Assembly: GCA_013398615.1 (NCBI GenBank)
Contig: VZSR01003371.1
Span: 4,099,439 to 4,163,438, forward strand
From: Brachypodius melanocephalos
Lineage: Eukaryota; Chordata; Aves; Passeriformes; Pycnonotidae
DNA length: 64,000 bases
Direction: 5' to 3'
The notes under the pieces are model-generated. The model was given only the letters and a program-made list of their open reading frames with translations. It was not told the DNA's origin and made no database searches. The translations under genes were made by a program, and so were the position numbers. Shown piece by piece: positions 23,008 to 35,900 of the stretch. Position 1 is the stretch's first letter. The number at the start of each line of letters is the position of its first letter.

Positions 23008-25284
23008 CTGGCCCTCTTCACTGTTTCCCTTTGGGTACACAGAACAATTTTCTTACCTTCCTGTCTGGTTGCTCTATTTTAGTATGTCCCAAAGGTTTTC
23101 CCCATTTAATTATTTTCATTACAAAACTGAACATTGCCCTCTTATACTTCTTGGTGCTTTCAACATGTTAAAATGTCTGATGTTTTTCACAGGTATCTTA
23201 TTCAGCTTTGCCACTATGATGCTCTAAAAAACCTCCATCAGTAAATGGAAATGGACTCCATGGGATATTAAATATATTTAAGTAAACACATTAAGCAAGC
23301 ATTAAGAAAAGTGAGCACTCTTAACTCGATGAAATGCGACTGCAAGCACACAAGGGCCCCATAATGGCAGTTTCATTACAAACAGACTCCTGTACACACA
23401 CTCACATGTTCCAGCCTCTCTGCTAATATGAGAAAAGTGTGATCTGTCATGTCTTTGCATGATATCACTGCTCTGCTGGCACTGAAATAATTACAGTGCA
23501 CCTTAGAGTGCTTGGGACCGAAAAACACTGTGGCTCCAAGTGGAAGGGCCTCTTTTTGTTGTGTCTCTCTGAGTTCATCAGATCCCCATAGAAACACAGA
23601 GCCCACGAAATAACCAAATATCCTATTTACAAACACATGGGGCAGCCACTGGGGTTTTCTTAAAATATTTGAATCCCTTTAACCACCCATTTCTGAGAAT
23701 AATTTCATTCAGCCTTTAGCACACCTCATTCTGTAGAACAGTGCATTTTACCCACTGTGCTCCTGTGCAGGTTCTGCTGGGAGCTGTGGCCACTCTGGCA
23801 CTGCAAAGAGCAGCATGGTCACCTCTTGCTGGGAAATCATTCAGACAAATCTAACAGAGCAATTCACAGGCATCCCACTGCCTGACAGTTACTGCTCAAA
23901 ATCTTTATTGAGGGTTGATGAATAGAAACCACCTATACAAAATTCAGGGAATGATTCGTGGGGAAAGGAAAGAGGAAGTGGGATTACTTTTGCATGTGTT
24001 TTCTATATTGTACTCATAATTACTAACTGCTTTCTCACTTGGGATTACAGGCTGTTATTTTAAGCTTCAGAACATCAGGGACATGTAGGGATAGATTGAT
24101 TGCAAATCTCTATTTTTCCTATTTCTGAATAGGGATTACTTGTAAAACCTGGATATTTTCCTTACCTGGGAAATTAGGGTAAGGTTACCATTCCAAGTTG
24201 TCTTGTATTTCTGCTCCAGACCAGTCCCAAATTGCCATCTCTTTCTGTTCTTGAACTCCTTTTATCTTTCACACTTCCTTGCCCCTTTGGGATCATCTTT
24301 GCAATAGTGCCCAGAAAAGTCCCCTCTTCGCAAAAGAAAAAAAATGTAGAGCTGAGAAGGCAACTTGGATTTTAGAGATACATTTTCAAATATTTTCCTG
24401 CTGCTCATGGCACCTTGCTTGTCTGGTGACCAGCCAAAACTACAGCAATGAGGAAAGATCAATGAGCAGGACAGGTGGAGTTACTGGGTTTCCTTATGGG
24501 CCAACAGTGGTCACAGGACTCCTGTGGGAACATCAGCTCCTCCACTGCCCAGGGTTATGGATGTCAATCGTGGCATCTCTGTGAGCAGCACCTGCTCCCA
24601 GAGCACTGGAGGCACTTCACACAGCATTGACTCCTGCTCTACAAATATGGCAGGACCTCTGGAGCACAGCCTGGAGCTGTCCAGTCACATCTGCCTCCTG
24701 GAGAAGCTTCCCTTGTTTCCTGCCCCATCAGATGTAGGGGCTCCATTTTGCCCCAGGAGCTGTTTCTGGGCTGGTGAATCTCTTGGCATTGTGTCCTTGG
24801 CTCCTGACAAGTCACTTCCTTTCTGGCTGAAAACCTGGGACAGGCAATAATAAGAAGAAGCTGTATTGTGGTTATCTGAGGAAAAGAAAGTTCAGGAAGG
24901 AAAGAAAATACTAAAGTAACCCTATGCTTCTGTGATAACACCTGGAAAGAGACTGACATCAGCTTTCTAGCAGCTCATGAGGGTGGCAGACAGCCTTGTC
25001 CACACTTCCAAGACCTCACAACCCTCTGGAAACTCATCAGTCGTGTCCATAATGAAACTGAAGGCTTGAGTGCCCAGTAGCCCTTGCTAAGCACCTCCCA
25101 ACATCACAAGGGAAGAGGACAAGCAAGGCACTCAGGGCTGCTCCTCTTGCCTTTTTCCTTACAGAAATCACTGTTTTCTCCTGACTGCTGCGGTGGAGCA
25201 TGGCACAGAAACTCAGGAACCCACATGCTGAGTGCCTGGATAATTTACTGGGCTGCAAAGATGATACAGCCCAGAGTCCAAACC
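23008..25284. other. intergenic; possible small conserved block near 23240-23520
   Basis: The part around 23240-23520 has octamer- and homeobox-like motifs (TTTGCATGATATCA, AATAATTACAG) and no repeats, and may be a regulatory element. The remainder shows no gene or repeat. Confidence 0.4.
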
Positions 25285-25315
25285 AAAAAAAAAAAAAAAA
25301 AAAAAAAAGAAAAAA
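25285..25315. repeat. poly(A) tract
   Basis: 24 consecutive A, then G, then more A. No retroposed sequence was recognised next to it. Confidence 0.95.
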
Positions 25316-26522
25316 GGTGTGAAGAGGAACGGGGGGAGAATGGGGGAAACACTTGAATCTTCTCTCTGGGAGGCTTTTCTAAAACATCAGCTTTGGCATG
25401 GTCTGGGATGCTTCAGCTGGAAAATCTGCAGATGAGGGAGACACAAGGGGCTATTTCAGGAATTGAGAGGCCTTTTTAGGGTGAAGTGCTATTATTCATA
25501 GCACCATGACCAAAGCCAGTGACAGTGAGAGAAATCAAAAGGAACCATAAGAACATAAAAAGCGGGGGAAGGTTTGGGTCAGTTGCTATAATTTAGTATA
25601 ACTGCACCCTTCTCTTTGACCACTAAAGAGCTACAACTTTCGTGTTTGGTTCCAAGCAGATGTACAAAAAACCCAAATTAATTTGGAGAAAGAGGAGAAA
25701 GCTGAGTTGAAAATGAGAGAACAGGTTGATCTACTCCACAATTTCCATTATACCCTTCATGACCATTTTCCAGTTGAGAGGGGAGTGTTTTCTCTCTGTC
25801 TGTTGATGGAAAGAAACCTTCACAAGGGCTGGTTTGCTGTGAGAGCAGCTCTGCCTGGAAAACTTGGCCCTACAAGTCAGTAGGAAATTTGGTTCCCATC
25901 CTGTGAGAGATTTCAGAGATTTTGCTTTTCCTGTCCTGTAATGAATAAGAAGAACAAATAAAATTCTCCACACCAAACTTTTCCCCTCCAATTTCAGATT
26001 GGTTCCACAGAAATTTTTAATCTGAAGCATGTGGGACCAGTTTATTTCAATTCTGATATCTACAGATAACGAAAAAACTCTTGCAAAGAGTAAGTGTACT
26101 GCAATTCCAAAGGTAGTTTAGAATCAAAAGAAATTCTTCATTTAAGGAAAAAAAGAAAAAGAGACAGAGTTGAAAAGTATATTTTTAAAATGTTTGGTCT
26201 GGAGATTCTTCCTTCCCCAAATGTTCCTCCGAGCAGGTTGGATTCTGACAAAGCAGTTTCCAGGAAATTTCGCTTTTCTCATGCCAGTTTCCTGCACTGT
26301 TTGGGAGATCCTCATGTCTGGATCCATGCCTGAGACATTGTCCTTAGACTTGTGTGGAAGCAACTCACACTGAGCTTTCTTTATTCAAAATCTCTCCACT
26401 TTCATGGGCTGGACAAGATGAACTCACCAGCAAGAGGGATTTTTGTGTTTTGCTAGGTGGTCAGGCAACTCCTGTGAGCTGATGGGCAACTTTTCAGTGA
26501 CTTCATGCTCTTCTCCCCCTCC
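25316..26522. other. intergenic, nothing recognised
   Basis: Unique sequence, no supportable gene. Confidence 0.55.
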
Positions 26523-26545
26523 TTTTTTTTTTTTTTTTTTTTTTT
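26523..26545. repeat. poly(T) tract
   Basis: 23 consecutive T. Confidence 0.95.
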
Positions 26546-27479
26546 AAAGTATTGTTGAGGAACTGGAATGAACAATCTAACACCTAGAGGTAGAAGTATA
26601 TGAACCAGACACTCTCTGTCGCAACCTGTAGCAGCAGGCAGTCTGCTATATCCAAAATATAAAGCACCAGGTAATCCTGGAGACTGGGAGAGGATCCAAA
26701 ACCAAGTTAAAAGAGCATTCAGATTAGAATAAAAGAGACCTTATTTGAGCAGTTCTAAATTCACCGAAATATGTTCCATGTATAGAAGGAACAAGAGGTC
26801 ACAGAAGTGGCCAGTTTGGCTTACACAAGGCACCGAGGGCAAAGTGCTGGCAGAACACACTCTGGACGATGCCAAAGAAATCAAATGTAGCTTGCTCCAG
26901 CTTAGGGAGGCCAAGGGACCAATAACACAAAGAGATGCAATTATAACTTGGTCAGTCCCCTGACACCAGCGTGTTTCTGGAGCTGGAGCTGAAGCTTTTC
27001 CATCCAAAACAGAGTTCATTGTGTATGAGCCCAGGGCTCACCACCTAAAGCTGCCTCTCCCCCCTCTGAGCTGGGGTTTGGGTTTTCCTCAGGGAGGAGC
27101 ATGTAAGAAATGAGGGGTGTGTTCCATGGGCTATTGCAGAGAGACTTTCCCCTCTCCCTGCTCTCCTCACCACACCAAACCCTCTTCCCCTCTGCAGGAA
27201 AAACTCGTAATAATTACACCAGAAGACGTAATGATCCAGCTATAAGGTGATCTTCCACACCCACAGCACGGGGTGTGGGCATTGAAGGGGGTCTCTCATG
27301 TCACAGATGTGTGGGTTACTGTTTGGGGCAGGAGGGTTTTGCACAAGATACTTCAATTCTAGTATTCTTTGAGGGAAGGGAGAGGAATTACTGACCTGAT
27401 TTAGTGTTTAGATTTAACAAAAAAACCCCTCCAGCTGTTAATCCCACATGAAATTTATCCCCTTCAGCATTTTAAATTT
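26546..27479. other. intergenic, nothing recognised
   Basis: Unique sequence. No gene or interspersed repeat seen. Confidence 0.55.
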
Positions 27480-28240
27480 TTTTAAATAGAGACACTAGGC
27501 TGAGCTATGCTCGGGGTGCTGGGGTTTGTGAACTACCTTCTTCGGAATTGCCTAATTAGGATTTAGGAACAGGGTCTAACACTGATCCTTAAATCCTTCC
27601 CCTGGATCTACTACCATTCATATGCACATTTAGTGTTTGGCACTAATCAACACAGCCCTACAGTCTGGCTTTTCTACCTCTGCATGTTAAATAACAGCAC
27701 AGGGTAAATCCAGTCAGAGTTCATCTCTGTGTTGGTTTAATCCCCCTGGATTGCTGTTTCTAAATATTTATGTTACCTGAGATTTTGTTTCAAACTTAAA
27801 AATTGACATCGCTATAGCCCAGTAAGCAACAAAACCAGCCTTTGATATGAACAATGCTTAGAGAAGAGAATAATCTTGAGTCTTTGGAAGGCCCCTTGCC
27901 CATGGCAATGCATAAATATGCTAGTTTGGAGTTTTGTGCATGTAGGAATAAATCACTTTTGTTATCAGTCCTGAAAAGTTAATCTGAAACACAGTTTCCT
28001 GTGCAAAAATTGAAGGGAGACTTATCACCTCCACAACCATAGCCATAACTCTGTAGGCTATCTAACTATATTTTGTGGGTAAACTGGAGTGTATTTTCAG
28101 AGAAATGTCTCATTTAATACTGTTTTCCTTCTGTCTGTCTGCTGTTCTTCCCATTTCCCTGATAAGAGTCACTATTAATAGATATGTTATTAAGTCACCA
28201 CTTGGCAGCTCCAGTTTATGGTGTTAATTGAGAGAGGCAT
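27480..28240. promoter_or_regulatory. candidate conserved non-coding element
   Basis: A repeat-free block rich in homeobox and POU-like motifs: GCCTAATTAGG near 27550, ATGCATAAATATGC near 27909, ATTAATAGATATGTTATTAAG near 28173, and GTGTTAATTG near 28222. Stops occur in all frames inspected. The call rests on composition only. Confidence 0.3.
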
Positions 28241-28456
28241 ATCTGAGACATGTGGAGTGCTTTGTTCAGCTTCAGACCCCATAGTGTAAGTAATGTGTAC
28301 TCCAGACTCATGAGAGCTAAATCACAGGAGAGAAAATAGATGGATAGATCACCAACAGGATGTTTTTTTAAGAGACCTGAAACAGGTGAATCAGACCTTG
28401 ATCTGAGCTTTTATAGACGCAGCTTTTTTTTAAATCACCTTTAAGAGAAATTAAAG
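28241..28456. other. intergenic spacer
   Basis: Nothing recognised. Confidence 0.5.
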
Positions 28457-28712
28457 GAATCACAGAATCATTAAGATTGGGGAAGACCTCTAAGATTGAG
28501 TCCAACCATTCACCTAATACTGCCAATGCCAGCACTAAACCATGTCCCCAAGTGCCACATCCACGTGGTTTTTGAACACTTCCAAGGATGATGACTTCAC
28601 CACTTTCCTGGGCAGCCTGTTCCAGTGCTTAACAATCCTTCCCATGAGTAAATTTTTACTATTACCTAACCTAAATCTCCCCAGATGGAGCTTGAGGCCA
28701 GTTGTATTCCTG
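28457..28712 (-). mobile_element. CR1 LINE 3' fragment
   Basis: On the + strand: 'gaatcacagaatcattaaga', 'ttggggaagacctctaagat', 'gagtccaaccattcacctaa', 'ccatgtccccaagtgccaca', 'cttccaaggatgatgacttc' and 'ggcagcctgttccagtgct', the reverse complement of the CR1 3' end. Confidence 0.93.
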
Positions 28713-29194
28713 ATTTAAACTCAGTTCAGATTAGACCTTAATAGTCTATACCTTAATATGGCATTTCAGGACTGAAAACAAATGAATAATTAAAACCTTT
28801 CTGGATGTCTCTTCCAAGCCTTTCCTGTGATTAAAAGTGTGTGGAGATGAGGCTGAGTACCTTGGGCTGCAACCTAATGAGTTCTAGCTTTGTTCAGGGC
28901 ATTGGAAAGCTGATGAGTAATGAAAGCTTCATCTGAAGCCTCTGATACATGGAGCAGACAGAACTCTCCTGAATTTATGCAACGTGTAAGTAAATGTTCT
29001 TAGTACACCACACACAAACCTGATGAGAAGAGATTTTAGTTCTATTTCTCCCCAAGGCATTTCTACAATAATCCTTGGAAGTTTATCTTAGCAAATTAGA
29101 GCTAAATACCACCTCTTCTCCCTTAACTTCCCAGACCTCACCCAGCCAACACCCTCCTTCTCAATCTATTTTTAGAAGGACTTTTTCTTCTGAA
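28713..29194. other. intergenic, nothing recognised
   Basis: Unique sequence, no supportable feature. Confidence 0.55.
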
Positions 29195-29541
29195 GACATC
29201 TCTTGATTAATTTTGCCCGAATTGGGATCCTGGCGGTGTTTTCTATGATGCTGATTGCCATCAGTCCCCATGGATCTGTCCTGAACCCATGGCAAGAAGG
29301 AATTTGCACTGCCAGCACCCTCCTGCTGCTTGTCCATGCCCTTGTCCTGCGGATGAGCTCTGCTGTGAAAGGCTCCAGATCCACCAACATGTGCTTCTCA
29401 TCAGCAGCAGGGGAAGCTGGGGCTCCTGGGGTCACACTGGATGAGGTAACTGTTTTAATCAACAAATCCCTGAACACAAGAGAGATGCAGCTGTCTGGCC
29501 CATATGGTTGTCCAGCCAGCTCGTGGGAGAACGGCAATTAG
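29195..29541 (+). other. unidentified open segment, exon-like, open on both strands
   Basis: The + strand frame is open from 29194 to 29541. It begins after a pyrimidine-rich tract ending in AG (ctttttcttctgaag) and has a GAG|GTAACT donor-like site at 29445/29446. The encoded peptide starts with a hydrophobic run (ARIGILAVFSMMLIAI) and a second one (STLLLLVHALVL), which would suggest membrane segments. The opposite strand is also open for about 365 bp. I do not recognise the protein, and no ATG starts the frame. It could be an exon of an unknown transcript, a decayed gene piece, an unannotated repeat, or chance. Confidence 0.2.
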
Positions 29542-32500
29542 CTTGCTGAAATGCTAATGAGGAGGCAAAACTGTGGAAGCAATACACAGAGCAAGGCATA
29601 AGGAACTGGTGCTGAGGAGCAAGGAGGACGTGGAAAAGGAACCTGACTCATTCATGGCCACTCAGCTTGGGGTGGTGAGTAGTCCACGAGTTCAGGTCAG
29701 AGCCAGACAGGGAGAAGAGACTGACCAAGAGTCACCAGGACTGACCGAGAGCTTCTACATTTGGATGTAGACCTTGGTGCTGGCCTGTCCAGTGCTTTGC
29801 CATGGGTTATTAACACAGTTCTTACATAGATGAGGTTTTGGGCTTATTAAAGTGTCCCAAGAGGGTGTTTCTCTACCACTAATTAATCTCTTCTCACTCC
29901 TCATGTCTCACTTCATTCTCCTTTATGATTCCCCACTGGCCTCTGACTCTGGAAATCTCATTACCACAAACATCATCTCCTGCTCCCTTCAACATTCACA
30001 TCATTACAGACCCCAACTGTTCCTGCAAGGGAAGGAATGGCTCCACATGAACCTTCTCCTGGGCCTTCCTAGGCATTTTAAGCTGTTCAATTATTTGCCC
30101 ATCAATTACATGAATTAGGCATAGCAGTGAAATCAGGACCCACTGTCTGAGGTGCAAATGAGGTAAATAAACCTCAGTCCTCTCCCCAGAGAACTCACAA
30201 TCCACCTGCATGGGCAACATGGGCTCTCCAGGGCCTCTTGTTGGAAAAATATCCTTAAAATTGTATCAAAAATTAACCACTCATCAAAAGAAAAATGATG
30301 CTAAGCAGCACAGAAACACATGGGAGGGTGTTAGCTTGGACATCCATGAAAAGTTTCTGTCACTTCACTTTGTTTGTGGGCTTTTTTTTTTTTTTTCATT
30401 CTAGCAAGATCTAAGATCTGAGATGATGTGTATTTGAGAAAACATTACTGAACATCTGGTTGTTGACTGGATATTGAAGGGGTCATCCTGCAGTATCCCC
30501 AAAATCCCCTCTGGGAGATGTGTTGCACACTCTAAGCACAAGGACTGAATCAACAAACCTCACTGTATGGACATATAAGGTGTAACTCACTGGGAACCTG
30601 CTCTAACGTCTTAAAACCAGAGGCTGAGGGCAAAGTGAGAGTTGTCTTCCCTTCCTCGCTGCTGGTGACACCCACCACAGGCAGAGGGGATATTTTAGTG
30701 TCCCCTTTGTCCTCTCACCATCACTGATGTGTTGCCTATAGTCCACCCCCCAAAGGTGTGGTACCTCACCCTATGGTTGTCTTGCAGATGCTGTCTCCAG
30801 TCCCTGTGGAGTTGCTGAGCTCATTTGATCAGGGCTCCCTGTGCCAACTTCTCAATTAAATGACCTCACACTGACCAACGAAATATCCTGTCCTCCTTCT
30901 CCTCCACAATGTGTCCTGAGATGTGTGTTCAAAACCAGAAACACCCAGGCTGAGAAACCTTGGCTTTACTGCATAGCACCAAGTTCATCCCTGCTTGATT
31001 CAGTGAGGCTCCAGCAGTGATGGATTCTGACCTTTACACGAAATCCACGGCAGAGCAAGCAAGAGTGTCTCTGTATTCTAATTTAAATCTTACACTCAAA
31101 GGATACACATGCATTTTAAACCCACCTTTTTAATCCTTGCAGCTGAACCGTTCAGCTGTGGTGTTGCCACTGAGAGTTCAGGCAAGATGTTTGACAGAGG
31201 GTGAGGGAGCTGCTCTGCATCATTAGGGAAGGCAGAGTTATGGGACCAGAGTATGTGACCTCTGAGAGAAACAACCTGCACTGAATGCATCAAACAGGAA
31301 AATGTTGCCAGGAACGAAGAGGATTAAACCCCTTAAACTGAGCTTGAAACCATATATGCCTAGAAGTAGGGAAATTCCTTCCTAGTTTGTTTTCTCCCTG
31401 TATAATTAGTCTTCAAATATGCTTTCTGGAGTGAGTGCATTTGCCCCAATCTAAGGAAGCACATGGAATGATGTAAGTGGTTTCTTTCAGTTCCCACTTC
31501 AGTGCAACTTCACAATACCCTTGGACTTCAGCGGATTAAATTCCTGTCTTGGCTGTGGTCCAGTTACTGGTCATTGCTATTTGTCGATTATCCTAACATT
31601 CCAGAAAACATTTTATCCCCTTCATTAACTCACAATTGACCAATCACATAAATCAAGTTAAGGACTAGTGGACATGTCTACAAAGAAAAGAGAGATTCTA
31701 AGAAAGGCCAATTAAAATACAGGTTGAATCTGATTTTGTCTTAAGATCTCTATTCTTGAAATTGCAGATAATAACCCCTGAAAAAAAAAAAGAACATTAA
31801 TTCAACCTACCACTCTTTTGGTTCACACTTTGAAAAGGTGAAAAAAAAATCATTGTTTCTCTGAGAGAAGCCTCCACCTTCTGAAAAGACACACGGCTCT
31901 TTTCCATCATCATGTTTAAAAACAGATTTTTGCAGATGTAACATCTGTGAATGTGTGAATGTGTGGGTGTATAATTGTGTCTGTGGTGGACTCACCGTGT
32001 CACCAGTGCACAGGTGTGCTGCTGTGAGCACAGCTGGATGCTGGGGACACACTGCTGTCCTGTTGTACTCGGGGATCAGTGCATGAGCCCTCACTCAGTA
32101 AGAGTCAGGAGAAGCCCTGGCACTGATTTCACTAAGAACAAGACTGAGTCCTGTATGAAATCAGCTTGCCATCTTTATAGGTGATATGCTGAGGACAGCT
32201 CTGTTGCTGTGACCTCCTCCTTGAACCCAAGGACCCTCAAACCTCCTCTGAGGTGACAATAAGGGCCGAAGTTTTGCATCCTGCCCTTCCCATGCTTCCC
32301 TCTTCATTTGGCCATGCTGCAACCCTGGAGCCATAGAAGAATGAAGCAATTCCTTGTGCCTTTTGTTGGTGTTTGTAATACATATTTTTCTTTGTTTGAC
32401 TTGGGGGAGAATGTTTCCAAGAATGTAACTGGATGGGTTTTAAATTGTACACTTTGCCATGGGCCATTCTCTGAGCTCTCACATCCCTGTGACCACCATG

Positions 32501-32685
32501 TCTGTGGGCAGGAGCAGTAAATGCTGCCTGGTGATGGGTGACTGGTGTGGCCACATCCTCTCCCTCCAAGGCCTGGGCTGCTGTGGGCTTCTGGAGGAAA
32601 GGAAAAATATGTGGTTGCCTCTTCTGAAGTGGGTGGGATGTGATTTTCTGTAATAAAGCCTATGCGTTATTTTTGTGTCCAACAG
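29542..32685. other. intergenic, nothing recognised
   Basis: Unique sequence with a poly(T) tract at 30382-30396. No gene, RNA or interspersed repeat that I can support. Confidence 0.55.
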
Positions 32686-32765
32686 CTGCTCTACCTAAGG
32701 GATTTGAACCCTACAAGAAGACAGACATTCTTGTTGCCATATTCTCTCCAGCAGGAAAAAGAAAT
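32686..32765 (+). other. candidate orphan internal exon (80 bp)
   Basis: The preceding sequence (ttatttttgtgtccaacag) is a good acceptor and the following GTAAGC a good donor. Between them one frame is open throughout: two bases, then 26 codons (ALPKGFEPYKKTDILV, then AIFSPAGKRN), so it would enter in phase 1 and leave in phase 0. The peptide has a plausible amino-acid mix but I do not recognise it. No neighbouring exon was found, so it may be part of a long transcript, a decayed exon or a coincidence. Confidence 0.3.
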
Positions 32766-32847
32766 GTAAGCTAACTAATCAGTGCAGGATCGATTTCCTT
32801 TTCTCCTGAGGAAGATAAGGGAGTACCATGACCCAGCATGCTTATCC

Positions 32848-32995
32848 ACAGAACCATGGAATATCTCAAGTTGGAAGGGACATCTCTGCACACCTCTTGG
32901 GGGCCATGGCTCCAACTCATCCACCACCTGAAGAAACAGATCCAGTGTTCATATCACCTCCATGTCTGGCTGCAGTACCAGAGGATCTGGCAGCC
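32848..32995 (-). mobile_element. diverged CR1 LINE 3' fragment
   Basis: On the + strand: 'cagaaccatggaatatctca', 'agttggaagggacatctctg' and 'ggctccaactcatccacc'. This matches the reverse-complement CR1 tail but is diverged. The right edge is uncertain. Confidence 0.65.
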
Positions 32996-35900
32996 CTTGT
33001 TTGTGCAAAGGATGCTGAGAAAGGAACGTTTTCTTTGGCTGGGGCTGCGGTGGAAAATCTGTAACCCAAAGGCTATGCAGCCTCCAGAGAGGGGCACAAA
33101 GACCATGACTCTGACAAGGATTTTTCTGAGAAGCATCACTGGTCTTGGAGTTATGTGAAACTCCATAGGGATGAAGGACATGATGGTTTCATCCTCCTCT
33201 TTGGTCCAGTAGGGACCTACTCAAAGGGAGGGCAGAAAACTCTCCAGTGCCAGCAGCCCCAAAGCCTTGAGACGTCCCACGCTGCCTTTGGCCACACCAC
33301 CAGGTAAAAGAGGGTCACCTACCAGAAATTTTTGGTGGGATCATGACCCTGCTCTTTCTGGACCTATAAACCAAGGATAAGGAAAGTAAAGAAAACAGAG
33401 ATACTGGATATACTGCATGCTCACTTTCCTCATTTTACTTTTTTTGAGGGTGGAGGAAAAACAGATTTTGTGATGTAGAAGAGTCACTGATTTATAGAGT
33501 GGCATAACAGTATCAGTGTGACAATATTTATATAGTTAAAAGGTTTTGAGATGTGCCTGGGGAAAATTCAAAATAATATAATGAAGAGAGTATGTAGGGT
33601 CTAAATTTAGAGCAGCTGCCCTGACATCAGTAGGATTTAAGTCCATCCTCTCAGCATCAATGGAAAAAAATCCAGATTTATGCCTTGTAATTCCTCATCA
33701 TATTGGGACAAGAAAAGATGGAAGTCAGCACGAATTAAGTGTAGAACTTCTAAGGAATGGAAGTGGTCCCTTGCTTGAGATTCATTGAACTTACTGCATA
33801 GACAGTGATTTAAAATCCCAAATGCCATTTGGCATCCATCTGGTGCCTAGATGATGCCTAAATAAGAGCAGTTTTTACCCACTACTTTTAAGCAGTCTTC
33901 CTGGCAAAAAGACAATGGCAGATTGTGCTGCTATTGCATTTGCACCAGATTTTCACTGAGTGCAGATTTATGTTTATTTAATCACTGTTACTGGTTTATA
34001 AGTTATGCCTCATTTCTTTAAACAGTATGATTTCCCACCCCCCTGCCCCCCCCCAAAAAAAAATCTGAGTAAAGGATTTATGATGGAAAATCCATAAAAG
34101 GTCCCTTTTGTTCCACCTAATTGAATTTCACCTCCCGTTACCATTACCTTATTCCTGTTCACAGCACAGAGAATGAAAAGCTTTGGCAAGTTTTTGGGTG
34201 AGTATGTCCAAGAAGTTAGAAATCTTGGCCTTTCTTCTGGAAGGTATTGTGTAAGGCAGACATCCTGGACATATCCCTGTATTTATCCCCTTTCTTTCTG
34301 TGTCATCCCAATAGTCAGCCTGAAACTGTAGCATTGCTGCCTTCAAGCATTCTGTAGGGTAGAGTTCCTCAGACCTACATTAGCTCAAGAAGCTTTGCTA
34401 GGCCTGTTTGGCATTTAAATCTTTAAGAAAGGGTTCAGACAGACTGGCAGCTCTTAGCCTTAGATTCCCTGGATCGTTGGTTCAGGAGTGATTTCAGCCC
34501 TAGCAATTACCTGGCAGCATCACATTGCAGCTTTGTGCTGTGCCTTTCCTGTCTCATGCATGCAGCAGCATCTGAGTGACTTCACTCTGCTGAATTTCCA
34601 TTATTTCCTGCCCGAAAAGGACCAGTTTCCTTTGTGTTTTTGTTTTTAACCATGCTCTACCTATTCTTAACAAAGAAGTGATCTTTGTGTGGTAATGAAC
34701 TAGCCAGTCTAGATATAAACTTTCTTCTGGGAAGAACTTGCTGCTCAGAGAGGTCAAAGGCCCTCAGAAGCCAACAGAAATATGATTTAACAAGCAGAAG
34801 GCATTTTGGAAAAGAAGTATGTGTGCCCTTGACTTCGCTCCACAGAATGAATAGGAAACTCCCTGTAGTCCTAAGTGCAAAAGTGAGATCCTCCAGCCCT
34901 GGCTCAGCTGCTGTCTGTGTGTGCAGCTGAGGTCTGGGGACAGGATTTTTGTGGGTACTTGGATGTGTGAGCAACCTCAGATTTCACCTCCATGGTACAA
35001 ATTCCACAAGATGTAGATAGGCACCATCACAGGGAAGGGATGGTCCTTCACATGAACATTCCTTGTGCCTAAGGACACTGAAAGACTGAGAAGCTGGGAT
35101 AGATCTATTTTGAACTCCTTGGCACATTTTGTGTGGAGTTAAGGATGGTTTCCTGGGCACCAAAGTGTCCCTCTCTATATATACACACGTATACACAAAG
35201 TGCACTCTGAGCACAACCAGCTAAACTGGGAACATGCTGGACACCAAGGCATCTCAGCTACAGCTAAATCCTGCCATCCTGCACACAACAGGCATTTCTC
35301 TGGCTGCTTCACCAGCAAGGTGTGCACCCACTGCTCTTGAGGCACCTGTTTGGATCAGCTTTTCACAAAGCACAGCTAGCAGACACAACACTGAAGGAAG
35401 ATTTCTCTGGGAAGAGGAGTTTACGTTATTAACTACTTGAGAGTTACGAGGTCACTTAGGTGGCTTCCACTTATCATTCTTCCAAAGAACACAATGATAA
35501 AATCATTTTGCTGGCTTAAAAGCACAACTTTGTAAAGTATAAATGAGGTTAGGTCCCCTCTGCAGACATTAGACTTGGCAAAGGTCTGACTCATCTCAGA
35601 GGTAAGGGCATTCTTATGGATCCAATTAGAGAAAAAACACTACCTGGCAAGAAAGAACAAAACCTATAATACTTCTGATTATACAATGGCAACTGGAATA
35701 AGATTTCCTCATATGGGAACACATGAGCTCAATGTGTAAGGAGAAACTGGGCTTGTCAGACTTGATTAGAGTGAGAGAAATGGCCTACGGTCAGAAACTG
35801 CACAAGTTGTCCACTCCTGGCTCCTGGGGCTGAGCCAGACTGGAGGTCTGTGGGACAGCACCCTGCACCACAATCCCAGAGACAGGAGATCACACCAAGG

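Noticed and set aside
22825..23227. Lys/Thr/Asn-rich and Phe/Val-rich frames
   Set aside because: Translation of the A-rich (AAAC)n simple repeat.
32699..32711. GGGATTTGAACCC, the reverse complement of a tRNA T-arm-like word
   Set aside because: No A box, anticodon arm or acceptor stem can be drawn around it on the minus strand, so it is not a tRNA gene.
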